This document shows, in pieces, positions 1 through 5,713 of a stretch of DNA of 9,395 bases. The position numbers were made by a program, and so were the translations under genes. The stretch covers positions 1 through 9,395 of the forward strand of contig CAJYHD010000835.1 of the NCBI GenBank assembly GCA_913773715.1, in the 5' to 3' direction. The DNA is from an uncultured Sphingobium sp. Lineage in GTDB: Bacteria; Pseudomonadota; Alphaproteobacteria; Sphingomonadales; Sphingomonadaceae. The stretch's first letter is position 1. Every line of letters begins with the position of its first letter. The notes beneath the pieces are model-generated. The model was not told where the DNA came from, did not search any database, and saw only the letters and a program-made list of their open reading frames with translations.

Positions 1-48
1 GTGCTCTTGTGCTGGTTCCGTCATGCCAATCCTTGAGCAGACGTGACG

Positions 49-74
49 CCCTTCGACAAGCTCAGGATGAACAG
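49..74. repeat. Sphingomonad-type short interspersed repeat copy
   Basis: The core CTTCGACAAGCTCAG at 51-65, with the flank CC before it and GATGAACAG after it, matches from memory a short non-coding repeat found in many intergenic regions of sphingomonads. Read in reverse it encodes LSLSKG, a peptide tail often seen in spurious gene calls in these genomes; a minus-strand open frame ending here carries exactly that tail. Only one copy lies in the window, so its repeat status rests on recalled knowledge and not on this sequence. Confidence 0.55.
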
Positions 75-97
75 AGGCGCAAGGCCGGGGCCTCTTT
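73..97 (+). terminator. Possible weak terminator of an upstream gene
   Basis: AGAGGC at 73-78 and GCCTCT at 90-95 form a perfect 6-bp inverted repeat around an 11-nt loop, with only three T residues (95-97) at the 3' edge. An alternative inner pairing GGCC/GGCC is possible. It lies 30 bp before pabB and could end a transcript entering from the left. The short T-run makes this tentative. Confidence 0.3.
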
Positions 98-128
98 CAC
101 CACCGTCAAAGCCTGTTAAGAGAGCGCC

Positions 129-1313
129 ATGCGTCTGCCCGGCCCGTCCGAACCCTTCATCCTGTTCGACGATGCGCGCGTCCATGATGCGTCGCCTGCG
201 CGCCTCTATCGAGATCCCGTCGCGGTCATCGCTGCCGACACTATGGCGCATGTCCAGCCCGCGCTCGACCGGATCGGCGAGGCGCGCGAGGCAGGGCTGC
301 ATGTCGCGGGTTTCATCAGCTATGAGGCAGGGCTGGCGCTGGAGGATCGGCTCACCCCCGTCGCGCACCGGCATGAAGCGCGGTCCGGAGCGACGCCCTT
401 GCTCTGGTTCGGCCTGTTCGAAGGGGTGCGCTTCATCGCGCCTGACGAAGTGGCAACGCTGCTCCCCGCGCCCGATCCCGGTCCCGGCATCCTCCGCCCG
501 CTTATCGATGAGGCCGCCTATGCCGTGGCCTTCGCTCGGGTGCAGGATTATATCCGCGCGGGCGACATCTATCAGGTGAACCTCACCTTCCCCTGCGAGA
601 TCGATCTGCCCGAAGACCCAATGGCCTTCTATGCCGCTATCCGCCCCCACGCGGCGGCAGGCTATGGCGGCATCGTGCGGACCGGCGCGCAGACGATCCT
701 GTCCTTTTCCCCCGAACTTTTCTTCACGCTGTCGCGCGGCCAGATCAGCGCACGTCCGATGAAGGGGACGGCGACGCGATCCTCGAATGCGCAGGAGGAT
801 GCAGCGCGCATCCGCGTGCTTGCCAGCGACGCCAAGCAGCGCGCGGAAAACCTCATGATCGTGGACCTGCTCCGCAACGACCTGTCGCGGGTGTCACGCG
901 CGGGCAGCGTCGTCGTGCCAGACCTGTTCACCGTCGAAACCTATCCGACCGTGCATCAGATGGTGTCCACTGTCCGCGCCCAGCTTCTGCCCGGCCTCTC
1001 GCCCGTCGACGCGCTGCGCGTGCTGTTCCCCTGCGGATCGATTACCGGGGCGCCCAAGGTACGGGCGATGGAGATCATCGACGAGGTCGAGCCGTTCCCG
1101 CGCGGAGCCTATACCGGTTCGATGGGCTGGATCGATCCGCAAGGAAACGCCGCCTTCAACGTCGCCATTCGCACGGTCACTGCGGAGGACGGGGGGCGGA
1201 TCGGTCGGTTGGGTCTGGGATCGGGCGTCGTCGCCGATTCCGATCGTGCGTCCGAATGGGCCGAATGTCTCGCCAAGGGCCGCTTTTTGACGCTGGCGGC
1301 AACCGGCGCTTGA
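129..1313 (+). CDS. pabB: Aminodeoxychorismate synthase component I (PabB)
   Basis: Cytoplasmic chorismate-binding enzyme (394 aa) that, with the glutaminase PabA, converts chorismate and ammonia to 4-amino-4-deoxychorismate for p-aminobenzoate and folate. Residues 1-120 form the variable N-terminal part; residues about 125-390 are the chorismate-binding domain. Visible motifs are GDIYQVNLT (145-153), PMKGTATR (210-217), IVDLLRNDLSR (244-254), GSITGAPK (303-310) and GSGVVADSD (364-372). Lys212 in the MKGT motif is the residue that distinguishes PabB (Lys) from anthranilate synthase TrpE (Ala in PIAGT), so PabB is preferred. The ATG at 129 follows a modest purine stretch (AAGAGAG). The length fits a PabB without a fused lyase domain. 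pabC follows after 32 bp; no pabA is in the window. TrpE is the main alternative and unlikely. Confidence 0.93.
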   Translation: MRLPGPSEPFILFDDARVHDASPARLYRDPVAVIAADTMAHVQPALDRIGEAREAGLHVAGFISYEAGLALEDRLTPVAHRHEARSGATPLLWFGLFEGVRFIAPDEVATLLPAPDPGPGILRPLIDEAAYAVAFARVQDYIRAGDIYQVNLTFPCEIDLPEDPMAFYAAIRPHAAAGYGGIVRTGAQTILSFSPELFFTLSRGQISARPMKGTATRSSNAQEDAARIRVLASDAKQRAENLMIVDLLRNDLSRVSRAGSVVVPDLFTVETYPTVHQMVSTVRAQLLPGLSPVDALRVLFPCGSITGAPKVRAMEIIDEVEPFPRGAYTGSMGWIDPQGNAAFNVAIRTVTAEDGGRIGRLGLGSGVVADSDRASEWAECLAKGRFLTLAATGA

Positions 1314-1329
1314 CTTGATCGCAGTCAAG
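1309..1329 (+). promoter_or_regulatory. Perfect hairpin spanning the pabB stop codon
   Basis: CTTGACT (1309-1315) and AGTCAAG (1323-1329) are perfect 7-bp arms around a 7-nt loop. The left arm contains the pabB stop codon (1311-1313) and the right arm ends 16 nt before the pabC start. No T-run follows, so termination is unlikely. It may affect mRNA processing or pabC translation; the structure is seen, the function is inferred. Confidence 0.4.
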
Positions 1330-1345
1330 GGTTTGGAATGCAAGG

Positions 1346-1969
1346 ATGTCGCAAACAGAAGCAAGGTATGACCTGCTCGAAACCATGGCCTTCGATCCGG
1401 TCGAAGGCATAAGGTTGCTGGAACTCCATCTCGCGCGGATGAAGGCGAGTGCGCAGGCGTTGGGCTTCGCGTTCGACCGGCATGAGGTGCGCAACGAGCT
1501 TCAGGCCGCGACCTTTCGCCTGCGCGACCATAGCCGGGTGCGCCTGCTCGCCTCGCCCAAGGGATCAATCGCGATCGAGGTGCGGGACCATCGCACCTGG
1601 CCCCAGGCGATCCTGCCGGTCGCGGTGGTGCAGCGTCACGCCAGCGCCGACGATCTGCGACTGCGGCACAAGACCACCGACCGCAGCATCTATCGCGACG
1701 CGCTGGAACGGGGCGGCACCTATGAAGTGCTGATGACGGACGAGGCGGGCTACCTTACCGAAGGCTGCTTTTCCTGCCTGTTCGTCGAGCGGGGCGACAA
1801 GCTGCTGACGCCGCCGCTCTCGCGCGGCTTGCTGCCCGGTATATTGCGCCAGAGCCTCATCGAGATGGGCGAAGCGGTCGAGGCCGATCTGCGCGTTCGC
1901 GATCTGGAGAACGGCTTCTTCCTTGGCAACGCGGCGCGCGGCATGGTCGCCGCAACGCTGGCGTCATAG
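1346..1969 (+). CDS. pabC: Aminodeoxychorismate lyase-like class IV aminotransferase (PabC)
   Basis: A 207-aa fold-type IV PLP enzyme. In this context it should release pyruvate from 4-amino-4-deoxychorismate to give p-aminobenzoate, in the cytoplasm. Lys109 in LRHKTTDR fits the PLP Schiff-base lysine of class IV aminotransferases; LTEGCFSCLF (137-146) is the family's E-x-x-x-S/N-x-F segment; LSRGLLPGILRQ (158-169) matches the conserved P-G-x-x-R region. It is shorter than E. coli PabC (about 269 aa), lacking part of the usual N-terminus. The ATG at 1346 has GGAA about 7 nt upstream, and an in-frame stop at 1316-1318 rules out a longer product. In some bacteria this domain is fused to PabB; here the frames differ and both stop codons are clear. 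Sequence alone does not exclude a branched-chain or D-amino-acid aminotransferase, but position after pabB favours PabC. Confidence 0.85.
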   Translation: MSQTEARYDLLETMAFDPVEGIRLLELHLARMKASAQALGFAFDRHEVRNELQAATFRLRDHSRVRLLASPKGSIAIEVRDHRTWPQAILPVAVVQRHASADDLRLRHKTTDRSIYRDALERGGTYEVLMTDEAGYLTEGCFSCLFVERGDKLLTPPLSRGLLPGILRQSLIEMGEAVEADLRVRDLENGFFLGNAARGMVAATLAS

Positions 1970-1991
1970 CACGCCTTTCATCCCGCAAAGC

Positions 1992-2014
1992 CAATCCGCC
2001 CCATCTGGCGGTTG
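1992..2014 (+). terminator. Possible hairpin terminator after pabC
   Basis: CCGCC (1996-2000) pairs with GGCGG (2007-2011) around CCATCT, and CAA (1992-1994) pairs with TTG (2012-2014) if T1995 bulges. It begins 23 bp after the pabC stop. There is no downstream T-run, so it may be a weak or Rho-assisted terminator, or just mRNA 3'-end structure. Confidence 0.3.
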
Positions 2015-2092
2015 CCCATCCATCCCTAGCGCTCTAAGGGGCGTCGCGTCCGTTTCTTGCGGGCAATGGGATTCTTGAGAAAGATTGTTGCC

Positions 2093-3295
2093 ATGAGCCA
2101 GACTTCCGCCGCCCTGGGCCGTATCCAGCCGTCCGCCACGCTCGCTATGAGCGCCCGTGTGAACGCGCTCAAAGCCGAGGGCGTGGACGTGATTGGCCTG
2201 TCGGCGGGCGAGCCGGATTTCGACACGCCCGACTTCGTCAAGGAAGCGGGCATCGCCGCCATCCGCAGCAACCAGACACGCTATACCGACGTCGACGGCA
2301 CCGTGGACGTCAAGGAAGCGGTCGCCTTCAAATTCCAGCGCGACAATGGCCTCACCTACAAGCGCAGCCAGATCAGCGTCAACTCCGGCGGCAAGCACAC
2401 GCTGTTCAACGCGCTGATCGCGACGGTGGACGCAGGCGATGAGGTCATCATCCCCGCGCCCTACTGGGTCAGCTATCCCGACATCGTGAACTTCGCGGGC
2501 GGCACCCCCGTCTTCATCGAAGCACCCGCGAGCCAGGGCTACAAGATCACGCCCGCGCAGTTGGACGCCGCGATCACGCCGCGCACCAAGTGGGTGCTGC
2601 TCAACTCGCCATCCAACCCGTCGGGCGCGGCCTATTCGGCGGACGAGCTGAAGGCGCTAGCCGAAGTGCTGTTGCGTCACCCGCATGTGCTGGTGATGAC
2701 CGACGACATGTATGAGCATGTCTGGTACGCACCCACGCCCTTCGCCACGATCGCGCAGGTCTGCCCTGACCTCTATGATCGCACGCTGACCGTCAACGGC
2801 TGCTCCAAGGCTTTCTCCATGACAGGATGGCGCATCGGCTTTGCGGGCGGTCCCGAATGGATCATCAAGGCGATGGGCAAGCTGCAATCGCAGTCCACCA
2901 GTAACCCCTGCTCGATCAGCCAGGCAGCGGCGACCGCTGCGCTCACCGGGCCGCAGGACTTTCTGGAGGAACGCAACGGCGTGTTCCGCAAGCGCCGCGA
3001 CATGGTCGTGTCGATGCTGAACGATGCGCCGGGCCTCGATTGCCCTACGCCCGAAGGCGCTTTCTATGTCTATCCCGATGCCAGCGGCGTGATTGGCAAG
3101 ACGACGCCCAAGGGACAGCGGATCGACAGCGACGAAGCGCTGATCGGCTATTTCCTCGACGAAGCGAAGGTCGCGGCGGTCCATGGCGCGGCATTCGGCC
3201 TCTCGCCTGCCTTCCGCATCAGCTATGCCACATCGGACGAAGTGCTGAAGAAGGCCTGTACCCGCATCCAGGAAGCCTGCGCTGCGCTGAAATAA
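2093..3295 (+). CDS. PLP-dependent class I aminotransferase (aspartate type)
   Basis: A 400-aa fold-type I aminotransferase, probably moving the amino group between aspartate and 2-oxoglutarate; relatives in this subgroup can also use prephenate. Visible: SAGEPDFDTP (37-46), Trp125 in PYWVSYP (cofactor stacking), NSPSNPSG (171-178), Asp204/Tyr207 in TDDMYEH (pyridine nitrogen and phenolate contacts), the PLP lysine Lys239 in SKAFSMTGWRIG, and Arg375 in FRISYATS for the substrate alpha-carboxylate. All key residues are present and the length is typical. I start at ATG 2093 because MSQTSAALGRIQPSAT is the natural N-terminus and GAGAAAG lies about 9 nt upstream; in-frame TTG 2057 and ATG 2066 would add 12 or 9 unlikely residues. 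It follows pabC after 123 bp, so is probably transcribed separately. Exact substrate cannot be fixed from motifs. Confidence 0.9.
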   Translation: MSQTSAALGRIQPSATLAMSARVNALKAEGVDVIGLSAGEPDFDTPDFVKEAGIAAIRSNQTRYTDVDGTVDVKEAVAFKFQRDNGLTYKRSQISVNSGGKHTLFNALIATVDAGDEVIIPAPYWVSYPDIVNFAGGTPVFIEAPASQGYKITPAQLDAAITPRTKWVLLNSPSNPSGAAYSADELKALAEVLLRHPHVLVMTDDMYEHVWYAPTPFATIAQVCPDLYDRTLTVNGCSKAFSMTGWRIGFAGGPEWIIKAMGKLQSQSTSNPCSISQAAATAALTGPQDFLEERNGVFRKRRDMVVSMLNDAPGLDCPTPEGAFYVYPDASGVIGKTTPKGQRIDSDEALIGYFLDEAKVAAVHGAAFGLSPAFRISYATSDEVLKKACTRIQEACAALK

Positions 3296-3371
3296 GCTGC
3301 GGTTTTTGTGAGGGGGGCAATGGCGCGCCCGCCTCAGCATTTTGCTCGCAAATGGAAACGGTCTTTTTCCA

Positions 3372-3400
3372 CTGTCACCGTCTTGTCAAAGACGGGACAG
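3372..3400 (+). terminator. Strong hairpin after the aminotransferase gene
   Basis: CTGTC (3372-3376), bulged A3377, CCGTCTT (3378-3384), loop GTCA, AAGACGG (3389-3395) and GACAG (3396-3400) form a 12-bp stem with one bulge and a tetraloop. It lies 77 bp after the aminotransferase stop. No T-run follows, so it is not a textbook intrinsic terminator; it could be a 3'-end stabilising structure or part of the next gene's regulatory region. Confidence 0.45.
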
Positions 3401-3413
3401 ACTTCTATGTCGC

Positions 3414-3428
3414 GTTTCGTAACGAAAC
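3414..3428. promoter_or_regulatory. 15-bp perfect palindrome, operator-like
   Basis: GTTTCGT and ACGAAAC flank one central A: a perfect 15-bp dyad. With a one-base centre it cannot fold as RNA without opening the inner pairs, so a dimeric DNA-binding protein site is more likely; the geometry suits a TetR-type repressor, though no such regulator is nearby. A weak promoter-like pair sits just before it (TTGTCA 3383-3388, 17-bp gap, TATGTC 3406-3411). The symmetry is seen; the role is inferred. Confidence 0.4.
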
Positions 3429-3512
3429 TTATATCGCCATGTAAATCCCGTTGGTCGGTTCCGGGTGTGTTCTTGTCGAATGTCGCTCAGCATCGAAAGG
3501 CCATTCAGCCAA

Positions 3513-3553
3513 GGGTAAGGCACGGCAACCTACTACCCCGACCGTCACGGTCG
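3513..3553 (+). promoter_or_regulatory. Two abutting hairpins in the 5' leader of the small gene
   Basis: Hairpin 1: GGGTAAGG (3513-3520) pairs with CCT (3529-3531) and TACCC (3534-3538), leaving an AC bulge and the loop CACGGCAA. Hairpin 2 starts at the next base: CGACCGT (3539-3545), centre C, ACGGTCG (3547-3553), foldable as a 5-bp stem with a 5-nt loop. The pair ends 12 nt before the Shine-Dalgarno AAGAAGGG (3566-3573) of the 52-aa gene. This arrangement suggests a cis-acting leader RNA, or for the second element a protein operator. I could not match it to a riboswitch class I know. The rest of 3296-3581 shows no credible coding sequence. Confidence 0.4.
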
Positions 3554-3581
3554 CACGAAATGTTTAAGAAGGGCATTGGCC

Positions 3582-3740
3582 ATGAAGGCGTTTTTGAAAT
3601 CCGATCTGTTCCTCCGCTTCCTGGGTGGATTCGGCGTCGGCGCCGTGGCGATGTTCGCGTTCCACCAGCCTGAAGCGCCTGCGATCAGCACCAGCGCTGT
3701 CGCGGCGACCACACCCGCCGTCGGCGCCGCGCGCCTCTAA
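3582..3740 (+). CDS. Small membrane-anchored protein, 52 aa, unknown function
   Basis: ATG 3582 is preceded by a strong Shine-Dalgarno, AAGAAGGG, ending 8 nt upstream. The product starts with a short charged segment (MKAFLKSD), then one hydrophobic stretch LRFLGGFGVGAVAMFAF at about residues 11-27, then an Ala/Pro/Thr-rich tail (HQPEAPAISTSAVAATTPA). This fits a single-pass membrane or uncleaved signal-anchor protein with a low-complexity periplasmic tail; no A-x-A signal peptidase site follows the hydrophobic part directly. GC-rich third positions resemble those of its neighbours. Its stop is 21 bp from the convergent corA stop and a structured leader precedes it. Similar short proteins occur, from memory, as hypothetical proteins in sphingomonads. 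No function can be assigned. Confidence 0.65.
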   Translation: MKAFLKSDLFLRFLGGFGVGAVAMFAFHQPEAPAISTSAVAATTPAVGAARL

Positions 3741-3752
3741 GCTGCGCGGCCA

Positions 3753-3784
3753 TCGAGGCGCTCATAGCCATTTGAGCGCCTTGA
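3753..3784. terminator. Hairpin between convergent genes, overlapping the corA 3' end
   Basis: AGGCGCTCA (3756-3764) and TGAGCGCCT (3773-3781) are perfect 9-bp arms around the loop TAGCCATT. With one G-T wobble the stem extends to 12 bp (3753-3764 with 3773-3784). The structure includes the corA stop codon and its last codons and lies 12 bp past the stop of the 52-aa gene. It is placed to work as a bidirectional terminator, but neither side has a long T-run. Confidence 0.5.
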
Positions 3785-4730
3785 ATTTGCGGTAGAGAAT
3801 GCCGCAGATCACCAAAATCACCGTCAGCACGATGAAGTAGCCGTAGCGGCTCTTCAGCTCCGGCATATATTCGAAGTTCATGCCGTATATGCCCGCGATC
3901 GCGGTCGGCACTGCCAGGATCGCCGCCCAGGCGGCAAGCTGCCGCGTAATGTCGCCGGTGCGCTGCTGCTCCAGCAGGTTGCTCGATTCGAATACGCTGC
4001 TCAGGATTTCGCGCAAGTCGCTGACCATCACCTCCACCCGCTTCACATGGTCGCGCACGTCGCTGAAATAGGGGCGGGCGTCCTTGTCGATGCACGGCAG
4101 GTCGATCTTCACGAACTTGGTCGCGACTTCATGCATCGGCGTCAGGATACGCTGGAAGCGGATGAGCTGGCGGCGCAGGTTGAAGATGCGCGTGATCTCG
4201 TCACGGCCAAGGAAACTGTCCATCATATGCTGCTCCATGGCGAGCGCTTCTTCCTCGATCCCCTCGATGATCGGCAGATAGCCATCGACGATGAAGTCGA
4301 GGATCGCGTGCAGCACATAATCGATGCCCTGCGCCAGTTGATGCGGCGCGGCCTCCAGTTCGCGGCGCAGCGTCACATGCGCGCGGGCCGATCCATGACG
4401 GACGCTGATGATATGCCCTTCGCCCATGAAGATCGCCGTTTCGCCATAGCAGATCGTTTCCCGTTCCAGATGCGCGGTCCGTGCAACGACGAACAACTGG
4501 TCGGCGTAGATATCGACCTTCGGCAGCTGATTGGCGTTAATCGAATCCTCGACCGCCAGCGGATGCAGATGATAGGTCCGCGCCAGCGTCGCCATTTCCT
4601 CCTCCGTCGGGTCGGCGACGCCGATCCACACGAACTCGGACTTGTCGGCACTGGGCGGCAGCCTTTCCTTGATCGACACCTCCCGCACACGCTCGCCATT
4701 GCGGTAGAGATAGGCGGCGATCACGGTCAT
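3762..4730 (-). CDS. corA: CorA family divalent cation (Mg2+/Co2+) transporter
   Basis: A 322-aa inner-membrane channel protein that carries Mg2+ (also Co2+ or Ni2+ in the family) as a homopentamer. Residues 1 to about 255 form the cytoplasmic alpha/beta and long-helix funnel, with acidic stretches such as IEGIEEEALAMEQ (155-167). The two C-terminal membrane helices are at about 264-283 and 297-314; the first ends in the signature YGMNFEYMPEL (282-292), with GMN at 283-285. The basic C-terminus YRKFKALKWL is typical. I start at ATG 4730 because MTVIAAYLYRNGERV fits the family N-terminus; the frame is open to 4853 but the extra 41 residues (Gln/His/Lys-rich) look like untranslated leader. It converges with the 52-aa gene and diverges from the exonuclease gene. 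ZntB-type Zn2+ transport is an alternative that the motif does not exclude. Confidence 0.93.
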   Translation of the reverse strand: MTVIAAYLYRNGERVREVSIKERLPPSADKSEFVWIGVADPTEEEMATLARTYHLHPLAVEDSINANQLPKVDIYADQLFVVARTAHLERETICYGETAIFMGEGHIISVRHGSARAHVTLRRELEAAPHQLAQGIDYVLHAILDFIVDGYLPIIEGIEEEALAMEQHMMDSFLGRDEITRIFNLRRQLIRFQRILTPMHEVATKFVKIDLPCIDKDARPYFSDVRDHVKRVEVMVSDLREILSSVFESSNLLEQQRTGDITRQLAAWAAILAVPTAIAGIYGMNFEYMPELKSRYGYFIVLTVILVICGILYRKFKALKWL

Positions 4731-4755
4731 GCAGCGACTTTCGGCAAGGATTTGT

Positions 4756-4790
4756 AACGGGGTAGCAAAGCTTTGTGGCTGCGTCCCGTT
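4756..4790 (-). promoter_or_regulatory. Nested inverted repeats in the corA leader
   Basis: AACGGG (4756-4761) and CCCGTT (4785-4790) are perfect 6-bp arms enclosing the 10-bp palindrome CAAAGCTTTG (4766-4775). The element lies 26-60 bp upstream of the corA start. It may be an operator or a foldable leader; Mg2+ transporter genes are often leader-controlled in other bacteria. No known Mg2+ riboswitch class was recognised. Confidence 0.35.
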
Positions 4791-4882
4791 CCCTTTTATC
4801 GCATGCCGATGGCGTTCCATATGATTTTTGCCAAAGGGGGTGGCGGCTGACACGGGACTGACATAGGTCTGGTCGATGGGGG

Positions 4883-4914
4883 GCTTCGAAGCATGCGTCG
4901 CTCAAACGACGCAT
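4883..4914 (+). promoter_or_regulatory. Palindrome plus hairpin just upstream of the exonuclease gene
   Basis: GCTTCGAAGC (4883-4892) is a perfect 10-bp palindrome. It is followed without a gap by ATGCGTCG (4893-4900), loop CTCAAA and CGACGCAT (4907-4914), a perfect 8-bp hairpin. It ends 6 nt before the GGAG (4921-4924) proposed as the ribosome binding site. It may be an operator or a leader hairpin affecting initiation; the absence of a T-run argues against a terminator. Confidence 0.4.
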
Positions 4915-4933
4915 CGACATGGAGCCTTATTGC

Positions 4934-5446
4934 GTGACCATCATCGCCATCGATTTCGAGGCATCCTGTCTGCCACGTCATGGGCGATCCTATCCGATCG
5001 AGGTCGGCGTGGCGGGCGACGGCGTCGAGCGCAGCTGGATCATCGCGCCGTGTGCGGATTGGGCCAACTGGACCTGGACCGACGAGGCGCAGGCGTTGCA
5101 CGGGCTGACGCGCGAACAAATCGTCGCAGAAGGCTTGCCGCCCGCACAGGTTCTGACCGAACTGATCGAGACCGTCGGACCCCGCCGCGTCGTGGCCGAC
5201 AGCCTGATCGACCAATATTGGCTCGATACGCTTGCGGCGGCGGCGGGTCAGTCTGCACCCTTCGTCATCGAGCATGCCGCGACCTTGTTCGACGAGCAGG
5301 GCGCGGATGAGCCGCGCATCTCCGCCGCGATCGCCTTTGCCAACCTCAGCTATGCGGTGCGTCATCGGGCGATCGCCGACGCGCGCTGGCTGTCGGCATT
5401 GCTCGGTCACCTGGCCGGATCGACGGGCGTCCTCGTTCCTGCCTGA
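4934..5446 (+). CDS. Stand-alone DEDDh (DnaQ-like) 3'-5' exonuclease domain protein
   Basis: A 170-aa cytoplasmic protein with the RNase H-fold exonuclease signature. Asp7 and Glu9 in AIDFEAS are motif I; Asp93 in ADSLIDQYWL fits motif II; His144 and Asp149 in RHRAIADAR give the H-x(4)-D of motif III. All four acidic residues and the histidine are present, so a metal-dependent 3'-5' exonuclease on DNA or RNA is likely. The length is one domain, with no polymerase, helicase or BRCT part; it is neither epsilon subunit nor Orn in obvious features. I prefer GTG 4934, which has GGAG 9 nt upstream and gives MTIIAIDFEAS; ATG 4919 would add five residues (MEPYC) and has no visible ribosome binding site. 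It diverges from corA and stands alone. Substrate unknown. Confidence 0.8.
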   Translation: MTIIAIDFEASCLPRHGRSYPIEVGVAGDGVERSWIIAPCADWANWTWTDEAQALHGLTREQIVAEGLPPAQVLTELIETVGPRRVVADSLIDQYWLDTLAAAAGQSAPFVIEHAATLFDEQGADEPRISAAIAFANLSYAVRHRAIADARWLSALLGHLAGSTGVLVPA

Positions 5447-5463
5447 CGCGGAATCTGCCCATA

Positions 5464-5492
5464 TTGGACGCGCGCTGGAAATATTTTGTAAC
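5464..5492 (+). promoter_or_regulatory. Weak sigma70-like promoter candidate upstream of the response regulator
   Basis: TTGGAC (5464-5469) and TGTAAC (5487-5492) are 17 bp apart, matching 3/6 and 4/6 of the sigma70 consensus, in the AT-richest part of the 267-bp gap before the response regulator. A transcript from here would have a leader of about 210 nt holding the imperfect hairpin ATCCTG/CAGGAT and two copies of AGGATCATGC (5598-5607, 5634-5643). Confidence 0.25.
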
Positions 5493-5713
5493 TTCTGGCA
5501 AATTGGCGAGACATTCATCGCAGCTACAGGCGGGATGAATGTTCCGGGCCGCAGGCCGGTTCGCACCTCGCATAATCCTGGCTCGTCCACCCGTGGCAGG
5601 ATCATGCGCAGAAAACCGAAGGGCTTTGACCAGAGGATCATGCCGATGCTTTCCTGTTCGATGACCGGCGTCGCGGCGCATAGTCTCCCTCATCCCCACG
5701 GCGCAGCGGCGGC

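Noticed and set aside
1300..1350. Frameshifted pabB-pabC fusion
   Set aside because: The two frames each have their own stop (1311 and 1316) and pabC has its own start with a usable ribosome binding site. A split pair explains the data without a sequencing error, though the intergenic peptide was considered.
2657..3340. 227-codon open frame antisense to the aminotransferase gene
   Set aside because: It is a GC-rich antisense shadow with an Arg/His-rich peptide, opposite an intact, motif-complete gene.
3308..3673. 121-codon plus-strand open frame between the aminotransferase and corA genes
   Set aside because: It overlaps the better-supported 52-aa gene in another frame, runs through all the inverted repeats, has no good ribosome binding site and gives a basic, low-quality peptide.
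4047..4757. 236-codon open frame antisense to corA
   Set aside because: It mirrors the corA coding sequence; long antisense frames are common in GC-rich DNA and the peptide has no recognisable domain.
4731..4853. Longer corA start adding 41 residues
   Set aside because: The extra segment is unlike CorA N-termini and covers the nested palindrome; MTVIAAYLYR at 4730 is the natural start.
5420..5455. GCGTC/GACGC inverted repeat at the end of the exonuclease gene
   Set aside because: Only 5 bp with a 13-nt loop and no T-run; too weak to call a terminator.
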